64,000 bases of DNA, taken from Odontocerum albicorne. Lineage: Eukaryota > Arthropoda > Insecta > Trichoptera > Odontoceridae. Numbering within the stretch: the first letter of the stretch is position 1; each line of letters starts with the position of its first letter. The stretch spans positions 6,076,001 to 6,140,000 of the forward strand of contig OX463849.1 in NCBI GenBank assembly GCA_949825065.1, given 5' to 3'. Shown in pieces: positions 57,560 to 64,000 of the stretch. Both the position numbers and the translations under genes were made by a program. The notes beneath the pieces were generated by a model. It had not been told where the DNA came from, made no database searches, and saw nothing but the letters and a program-made list of their open reading frames with translations.

Positions 57560-57770
57560 TTGTGTGTTGCTGTCACTACATTGACCGAATTTACAAGCGA
57601 GTATGTTGTTGTCACTACATCGATATAATTTGCAAATAAGCATATTGCTACGAGTATCACTACATCGATCGAATTCGTAAACGAGCACGTTACTATACTA
57701 CATTGGTACAATTTGCAAGCATGTAGCTGTCACTGCATCGATAAAATGAAAAAGCAAGTACGTTTGACAT
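57560..57770 (+). repeat. Degenerate minisatellite, ~48-bp unit, ~4-5 copies
   Basis: Recurring TTGCTGTCACTACATCGAT, then (A)ATTTGCAAGCGAGTA blocks with substitutions and gaps. Confidence 0.65.
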
Positions 57771-58008
57771 GATACTCAGAGATCTTTGTCTTTCCACATC
57801 ATCATCATCTCTAATAACATGTCTCAAGTATTTCCACGTTATTTGTTAAGGTAAGTTCATTATTATATAAATGTATTTGGAGAACATTATACACAATACG
57901 GTCATGTCTGAAAACGCATTGTTTTTCATTTTGATTAATTATATTCTTTAATATATTGTGCTGTTAGGCATTCTATTCAAATTTGTTAATAAGACCTCTT
58001 AATCCATT

Positions 58009-58465
58009 TATGGACGGTGATAGAAGAACCATATCATCCATGCAGCATATATGGACAATGATAGAAGAACCATATCATCCATGCAGCATATATGGACGGT
58101 GATAGAAGAACCATATCATACATGCAGCATATATGGACGGTGATAGAAGAATCATATCATCCATGCATCATATATGGACGGTGATAGAAGAACCATATCA
58201 TCCATGCAGCATATATGGACGGTGATAGAAGAACCATATCATCCATGCAGCATATATGGACGATGATAGACGAACCATATCATCCATGCAGCATATATGG
58301 ACGATGATAGAAGAACCATATCATCCATGCAGGATATATGGACGGTGATAGAAGAACCATATCATCCATGCAGCATATATGGACAATGATAGAAGAACCA
58401 CACCATCCATGCAGCATATATGGACGGTGATAGAAGAACCATATCATTCATGCAGCATATGATAT
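58009..58465 (+). repeat. Minisatellite, 41-bp unit, 11 copies
   Basis: The unit is ATATGGACGGTGATAGAAGA followed by ACCATATCATCCATGCAGCA and T. Copies are highly uniform. Confidence 0.95.
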
Positions 58466-59100
58466 ATGATTTAAACACAAGACATAACACTACTAGTATA
58501 ATACATATAATTTTCCTTTTCTTTGAATAATTAATATTTTCGTAACTGAGTGATTATGTTTTGCAATATTTGCTTTTATATACAAACAATAGGCGTATCT
58601 TTACTTTACCTTAATTATGTGTCGCTGTGTCTTTCTGTCTGCATCCACGCGTGATCTTGAGAACCACTCAATGATTTAATTAGCTTTTCTTTAGGTCAGC
58701 GTTTCCCAAACTGTGGGGTCGTGAGTTGATTTTTAGTGGGTTACAAAAAAGTTAAAAATGTATCATATTTTTTTAGTGCATAAAAGTATATTAAAATACT
58801 AATCACGTTGTATATACTGAGGAGTACGAATTGGGAAAAAGATTTCTCTTACTCTTTCCTGCTCGTTCTTTTTCTCTTGCACTGCTTTCTTTATCATCTT
58901 TGTATATGTGTGAAGTTGGATATTCGGCAATGGTAGATATTAAAACCAAATAAGCAGCAATTGTTTAAATTTTTGCGCCTGAAAATAATAATTATTAACA
59001 TGGGCGTCAATTCTATTATCAGCAGTTACCGGAAACTTGGGGAGTCTTCACACATCCCTTGACATGAGAAATAAATCTATATTATGCTGAACATAAATAA
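58466..59100. other. No gene; one isolated hAT-end-like stretch
   Basis: GTCAGCGTTTCCCAAACTGT at 58696-58715 resembles a hAT terminus (CAG.G.TTCCCAAACT), but no matching second end or duplication was found. Confidence 0.35.
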
Positions 59101-59104
59101 AACC

Positions 59105-59265
59105 ATACCATCACACCATTTCATTCACACACATCCTTGGTCTCTTTTACATCCATACATCGTTTCATACAACGTCTACGATTTCTCCTACTTTCTACAT
59201 TTCCCTCTTTCATAATATCCTTTCACATGATCCAAACATACTTTTCATGGTCTTCCTTTTTGTTT
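59105..59265 (-). mobile_element. RTE-type LINE relic, family b
   Basis: Minus-strand frames recall the KGKCRK ... RRCMKRCMDVKET region of family b ends. Very short. Confidence 0.4.
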
Positions 59266-59539
59266 TTAAATAAATCCGCTAGATTATTTTTATTACTATC
59301 GTATTTTTATCTTCATATAATTCTATAAAATTTATAAATAAAATTTCATTTCTTTCTAGATCTCTTTTTTTTCGTCTGATAAAGCTATGTGAGTTGCGAA
59401 AGATTGTCGCTCAAAAATTAAGGTCTTGATGTTACAAAGTTTCGGAATCATTGCAATTAGTAAGATATTTATTGAGAAAGGTTTGAAATGAGATGTATTT
59501 AAAAAATGTACTTCCTCTTAAGAAAGCTGATCAGTGACT

Positions 59540-61560
59540 CGCTTCATCATTCTTCTTCTTCTTCATGTGTCCTGCCGGGTCCCCCCGACGTTGACGATCA
59601 CTTGGGAGAAACCTTGTCTGTCCTGGGCAGCACGGAACAGCTCCTCCACACCCCTCATCCCGGTCCATTCTCTAATGTTCCGAAGCCAGGAGTGCTGCCT
59701 TCTTCCAACTCCTCTACGACCCTCAATCTTCCCCTTTATGACAAGTTGCAGGATTGCATACTTTTCACCTCTCATTATGTGGCCAAAATATGAAGTCTTA
59801 CGGAGCTTGATTGTTGTGAACAATTCTCTCTGTGTATTTGCTCTACGCAATACTTCAACGTTGCTAATCATGTCAGTCCAGGATATTCTTAGCATCCTTC
59901 GGTGGATCCACATTTCAAAAGCCTCCAAGCGGTTAATGATATTAACTTTGAGGGTCCATGCCTCGACACCATAAAGCAAAACTGACCACACATAACACTT
60001 GATCATTCTTTGTCTGAGCTTCAAATTTATATTATCGTTGCAGAGAAGATTTTTCATTTTATTAAAAGCTGCACGAGCTGCTTCTATTCTACATTTAATT
60101 TCTATATCGGGGTCCAGATTCTCAGTGATGATGCTGCCCAAGTACTTAAACTGCTTTACCCTTTCAATATTGACACCACCCAGCCGAAGATTTGCATTTG
60201 GATGACTTTCTCGACTGAAAATCATCAGCTTAGTTTTGCTGACATTAATGTTCAAACCATAATGCTCACCGGTGGAACTGATCCTATCCAAAAGCTGTTG
60301 AAGGTCTTCTATACCATCTGCCAGTAGAACCGTGTCATCAGCATATCTAATGTTATTGATGATTACACCGTTGACCTTGACGCCGATATCTATATCAGTC
60401 AGCGCCTGCTTGAAGACAAAGTCAGAGTACATGTTGAACAAAGTAGGTGAGAGTACACATCCTTGTCTAACTCCACGCTGAATGGGAATACTTTGTGAAG
60501 TGGTTCCATTTTCAAGTCTGATAACAGTGTTTTGGTCCCGGTACAGATTTTTAATCACTCTCACATCCTTATCATCTACATTACATCTTTGAAGCAATTT
60601 TATCAACTCTGTGTGTTTGACTCTGTCAAATGCTTTTTCATAATCAATAAAGCAACTATAAACATTTTTTCTTTGATCATGGCATTTCTGGAGTAAAACA
60701 TTTATTGTAGTCAACGCTTCGCGGGTACCGAAGCCATTTCTGAACCCAAACTGGGTATCATCCAGGTCTTGCTCGCATTTCAGTCTTATTCTTGCATGTA
60801 TAATCTTCAGAAATAGTTTAAGTATATGACTCATAAGGCTTATAAGACGATAGTCATTACATTTTCTTGGGTTTGGTTTTTTGGGTATAGTAATAAATAA
60901 TGATGTTAACCAATCTTGGGGGATAATCCCTGTGTCATATATATTGTTAAATAGTTTGAGTAAGCAGTCAACATTATTTTCATTAATCAGCTTGATAACC
61001 TCCATGGAGATTTCGTCAGGTCCACCTGCCTTTCTGGTCTTTGAATTTTTAATAGCATGTAATAATTCCGATTTTAATATAGTAGGACCTTGATCACACT
61101 GTGGCATTTCAATGTCAATGCGAGAGTCTTTAAAGAGATTCTGAATATAATCTTCCCACTTCTTTTGAATGAGTGAATCATCCAAAATTAGATTGTTTGA
61201 GTCATCTGTAAGGCATGATGGTCTCGGTTTACTATTAAGACCGGACAGTTCTTTTAGTTTCCTATGCAGATTAAATGCATCATGCATCTGGTCATACTGT
61301 TCTAACTCTTCGCATTGTTTTTTTTATCCACTCTTCCTTGGCATTCCTGATCTCATGTTTTATAATCCTTTGGAGGTTCCTGTATTCATTACTATTGCGA
61401 TTTTTGGTACTAACTACCCTACGCTGTTCCATTAAGTTTAATATGTGGTCTGTCATCCATTGCTTCTTACGAGTCAGTTTTTCAGATTTCAAATGCTTCT
61501 TACTTATATCCTGTATTGTGTTTTTAAAAATTTTTTAGCTTCATCATTAGTGTGTTTTAA
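59540..61560 (-). mobile_element. LINE family c, long copy (5'-truncated, RT nearly intact)
   Basis: The 3' end carries a short (GAA)n/(ATG)-type tail at 59548-59568. The main frame is 59563-61287. Upstream, the shifted piece 61292-61492 (SEKLTRKKQWMTDHILNLME, RRVVSTKNRNSNEYRNLQR, KHEIRNAKEEWIKK) is the normal linker between endonuclease and reverse transcriptase. The endonuclease itself is missing, so the insertion is truncated at about 61560. Confidence 0.9.
59563..61287 (-). CDS. Non-LTR retrotransposon reverse transcriptase (partial ORF2)
   Basis: Copies element RNA into DNA at the nicked target. The 574-codon frame has, in order: a thumb-preceding linker with KTRKAGGPDEISMEVIKL (~84-100), LFITIPKKPNPRKCNDYRLI (~130-149), QFGFRNGFGTREAL (~179-191), the first catalytic box SCFIDYEKAFDRVKH (D at ~215/221), GVRQGCVLSPTLFNMY (~272-287) and the second, NIRYADDTVLLADG (~312-325). 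The carboxy part with INRLEAFEMWIHRRMLRISW and GRRGVGRRQHSWLRNIREW is shared with the copies at 13236, 40745 and 41865. There is no stop in the frame, but the N-terminal endonuclease is absent and a shift near 61290 separates the linker. RTE-like affinity is likely; the exact clade is not determined. Confidence 0.9.
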   Translation of the reverse strand: MHDAFNLHRKLKELSGLNSKPRPSCLTDDSNNLILDDSLIQKKWEDYIQNLFKDSRIDIEMPQCDQGPTILKSELLHAIKNSKTRKAGGPDEISMEVIKLINENNVDCLLKLFNNIYDTGIIPQDWLTSLFITIPKKPNPRKCNDYRLISLMSHILKLFLKIIHARIRLKCEQDLDDTQFGFRNGFGTREALTTINVLLQKCHDQRKNVYSCFIDYEKAFDRVKHTELIKLLQRCNVDDKDVRVIKNLYRDQNTVIRLENGTTSQSIPIQRGVRQGCVLSPTLFNMYSDFVFKQALTDIDIGVKVNGVIINNIRYADDTVLLADGIEDLQQLLDRISSTGEHYGLNINVSKTKLMIFSRESHPNANLRLGGVNIERVKQFKYLGSIITENLDPDIEIKCRIEAARAAFNKMKNLLCNDNINLKLRQRMIKCYVWSVLLYGVEAWTLKVNIINRLEAFEMWIHRRMLRISWTDMISNVEVLRRANTQRELFTTIKLRKTSYFGHIMRGEKYAILQLVIKGKIEGRRGVGRRQHSWLRNIREWTGMRGVEELFRAAQDRQGFSQVIVNVGGTRQDT

Positions 61561-61564
61561 ACGG

Positions 61565-62260
61565 CAACTCAAAAAACATTGTATTTCATTTCAATGATGT
61601 AACGCGTTTCTCATTTCTTCCATTATTCTTCTTACCGAAACCCCTTTATTCTAGCCGCAGATGAAATTGTTATATTTAAACCATTAAATTACTTATGTCT
61701 TATTTTAAAACGTTTTTTTTTTTATATTTAATTTTCTTTGTATAGAGCTCAAATATGTACCATATATTTCATGCAAAACTGAAAATAAAATTCTTATTTA
61801 TTTTTTTTGGTTAGTTTAAAAGTTACCATATGGGCCATAAACTCATCAAATTTTACATAGTTCATTGAAGTAATTTATAAACAAAAAAAAAAACAACAAA
61901 TAGTGCAACATGAGCTTAAAGCATTTAAAAAAAGCTTTCAAGTATTTCACAATAAACTCCTTCGATTCATACTTACGAATAAATCACCGAGTTAAGTGAA
62001 ACAGGGCCTGAGAATAATGGGCTTGTGAGAATGTCACCTCGACCTAAAAGACAGTTCAGGGTTGACCTCAATATATTTATTTTTATTCGATTATCATCAG
62101 AAAATTCTATTATTGGGTCTAAATTGGTCATAAACCGATTTTTCCATATCCTTTCAATATATCCGGCTAAAACCGGGTTCAACCGGTAGTAAATATGATA
62201 AAACATCATAAAAAAACTACGTGACGTGTTATTTTATTATTCTTTTTTTATTGTTTTTTG
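61565..62260. other. No feature seen
   Basis: AT-rich spacer. Confidence 0.5.
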
Positions 62261-62263
62261 TTT

Positions 62264-62380
62264 TTATCAAACACGGTTCATTCCACTTTTAAAAAGTGGA
62301 ATTAACAGTTTTTGATAAAACAAATTACAATGTCTTTAAACCTCGACAATATTAATGCTTTAACTATAAATAATATATTC
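62264..62380 (-). mobile_element. Fold-back element lacking the hammerhead-like core
   Basis: TTATCAAACACGGTTCATTC, CACTTTTAAAAAGTGGAATT, AACAGTTTTTGATAAAAC form a ~60-bp palindrome with the centre deleted. TGTCTTTAAACCTCGACAAT then gives the extra outer end seen at 33873 and 55163. Confidence 0.7.
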
Positions 62381-62429
62381 TTTTTTTATTTTTTGTGTAC
62401 ATTGGTACAAACAGTATGTGAACTTAAGG

Positions 62430-62640
62430 CTGATGTATTTAATACGATTAAGAAAAGCACTCTGAGATGATTTGGGCATTAATAATAAATGAAAAATACA
62501 GTCTAAATATGAGTGGAAGGCGTTATAGACTAAAACCAAAAAAAATATTGTGAGATCCAGTGAATGAAATTTTGAAAAAATAAATGTGAAACGCCAGAGA
62601 AATAATGACAAAATAAGTCACTGTCCAGCGCAATCTACAG
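62430..62640 (+). mobile_element. RTE-type LINE relic, family b (weak)
   Basis: KKSTLR.FGH at 62448-62480, then YSLNMSGRRYRLKPKK and a family b-like continuation. Highly decayed. Confidence 0.35.
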
Positions 62641-62644
62641 TGGT

Positions 62645-63130
62645 AGATCAAAATCTTCTTTATTTTTTTTATAAGTACTACGTTACGTAGTTATGAAAGA
62701 GGAACTGCTCAAGGAAATTCTTTCTCCAATGGCCATACACCCGAGTATGATTAGAATAATAGTGACGACGGACTTAAGTTCCGACATCACGGGATAAGGA
62801 AAGTGACTCGATGATGAACGAATGACTTCAAATAGCCCACCAAGTTACCAGTGCATTCACAGGAAGTTTCAAATGTAAAAAACCTGTCCTTTGATGCCAC
62901 CAGATTGGAGTAGCAATCACTCCGAAGATGAACCGATGTAAGGCTAAATGGAGTTAGTTCCCTTAAGAAATTACCGTCTCGATTTTCATCGCAATACCAC
63001 AAAATGTATGAGGTAAATGGATTAAGACGATGCAAAAGATGCGTACCACGATATAAAAGTCTGGTACTCTCTTATCTATACCTACTCCGACAGGAAAACG
63101 ACCTGATGATTTGTATGTAGTGCTATTACA
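62645..63130. other. No feature seen
   Basis: No supportable frame or repeat. Confidence 0.4.
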
Positions 63131-63134
63131 TATG

Positions 63135-63515
63135 TGGCGGTCGCTCACTCGAAATACTGTGGGCATTCATACACACGGTCAATGACCGATGAAATGACCT
63201 TCGCATTCCTCGATAAATCTAAATAAACAAGTCCGAAGGTCACACACTGGCCATTCAACCCATAGCCGAGCGGACCGCATTCCATACTAGAGAGAGAACG
63301 CACCACGCTTGTCTCGCCAGTTCCGTATTTGAATGATACCTACATACAACAATTAATCGTTTTGCATTCACAGAAACGAGACGTAGGCATATCGCGAGCG
63401 CATTCGCATTAGTAACGCATTAGTAACGTACGTTACTAATAAAATTCTTCTCTTTCCGCATTGCGATCTAACGTGTTTTATTATTTATCAACAAATCATC
63501 TCTTCCCTTAAGGAC
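63135..63515 (+). mobile_element. Solo-LTR-like repeat, second copy
   Basis: Shares blocks with 33958-34418 in the same order: ACGGTCAATGACCGATGAAA, TGACCTTCG, AGAGAGAACGCACCACGC, TGTCTCGCC, TCTTTCCGCATTGCGATCTA and ACGTGTTTTATT. Ends ~220 bp before a beat exon. No internal coding region. Confidence 0.5.
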
Positions 63516-63733
63516 CGATCTCCTAAACATCAGATACCAGCAAGTTGCAAAATACAAGAAGCCGCTTTTGGTGGAGTACTTTTTTCGCTAAAACACTTCT
63601 TTTAGATATTAATCTTGACCTTAATTCTAGATAGAGTATGACAAAAGAAACAATTAAATCAGGAAGAAGTTTGATTAGAGCAGCATATTAATGAAAACAT
63701 ATTCTTTAAAAGGACTTTTTTCTATTGTTCCAG

Positions 63734-63867
63734 CTTTGCCGCGAAAGGACCCGAGAATCGAAGGTCTCCTGCCTCGGTACAACATCGGGGATGAGATAAG
63801 AGTGAACTGTACTTCAGACTCTTCCCTACCACCATCAGACCTTACGTGGTATGTCAATGATATTGAG
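63734..63867 (+). CDS. beat: beaten path family protein, exon starting Ig domain 2
   Basis: The acceptor is ATTGTTCCAG and the donor GTAAGA at 63868. The two first bases complete the codon begun by the last base of the exon ending at 25018 (G + CT, alanine). The product then reads LPRKDPRIEGLLPRYNIGDE, IRVNCTSDSSLPPSDLTWYV and NDIE. RIEGLLPRYNIGDEIRVNCT and LTWYVND are the Beat second-domain landmarks, with the B-strand cysteine and C-strand tryptophan. It exits in phase 0. The rest of the domain and the carboxy end must lie beyond 64000. Confidence 0.93.
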
Positions 63868-64000
63868 GTAAGATATAACAAAAAAGGTTTTTTTATAATT
63901 CTTGGTGGTTGAAACAGTTTTCATTATTGGTATTGAAGCATTCCACTTTATGTTTAACGTGATTCCATTTTAAGCATAAAGTTATTTTTAATTATTTTTT

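Larger units (their letters stand above)
25019..63733 (+). other. Giant beat intron (38.7 kb) filled with mobile elements
   Basis: The donor GTGAGT at 25019 and the acceptor TTGTTCCAG at 63733 bound the next exon, whose phase and sequence continue the protein. I found no Beat-like exon between them. The features listed from 25192 to 63515 are all within it. Confidence 0.85.

Noticed and set aside
58696..58760. Second hAT element starting at CAGCGTTTCCCAAACTG
   Set aside because: No matching inverted end or 8-bp duplication was found within reach.

Overview
This window looks like a stretch of an insect nuclear genome: AT-rich, repeat-dense, with spliced coding exons. The only host gene I can support is a member of the beaten path (beat) family of axon-guidance immunoglobulin proteins on the + strand. 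Three exons are visible (23030-23196, 24832-25018, 63734-63867). Their splice phases match exactly, and they encode the first Ig domain and the start of the second. The signal-peptide exon should lie upstream of the window and the rest of the gene downstream. Two introns are visible, 1.6 kb and 38.7 kb. The insect order and the beat paralogue cannot be fixed from this sequence alone.

Almost everything else is transposable elements and tandem repeats. Region by region: 0-4.2 kb holds nested LINE pieces, a SINE and a 30-bp minisatellite with higher-order structure. 4.9-11.7 kb holds two copies of a deleted mariner flanking a complete 3.5-kb hAT element that has a perfect 8-bp target duplication, an open transposase frame and a Penelope-like reverse transcriptase scrap in its leader. 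14.5-15.6 kb holds the GIY-YIG end of a Penelope-like element (PLE), followed by a 200-bp unit repeated three times, each carrying a hammerhead-ribozyme-like motif. 17.7-22.9 kb holds LINE relics, a SINE and a hairpin. 23-25 kb holds beat exons. The 38.7-kb intron (25.0-63.7 kb) contains a palindromic mariner, a fold-back element with head-to-head hammerhead-like motifs interrupted by a solo-LTR-like insert, a jockey-like LINE split by two DNA transposons, several LINE families, SINEs that share a LINE 3' tail, a third deleted mariner, an almost intact LINE reverse transcriptase at 59.5-61.5 kb and at least six minisatellites.

The most interesting signal is structural RNA. A motif of the form CTGANGA, one unpaired pyrimidine, helix, small loop, helix, GAAA occurs in two element families here, with different helix sequences that still pair. 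A third, more decayed family at 37.4 kb keeps the helix. In the PLE-linked repeat the helix I arms can also pair. This matches the hammerhead fold known from PLE terminal repeats and from small tandem animal 'retrozymes', but with a consistent extra base after the CTGANGA box. None of the elements shown here needs to be active; most are broken, and trans-mobilisation by other copies is the likely history of the small ones.
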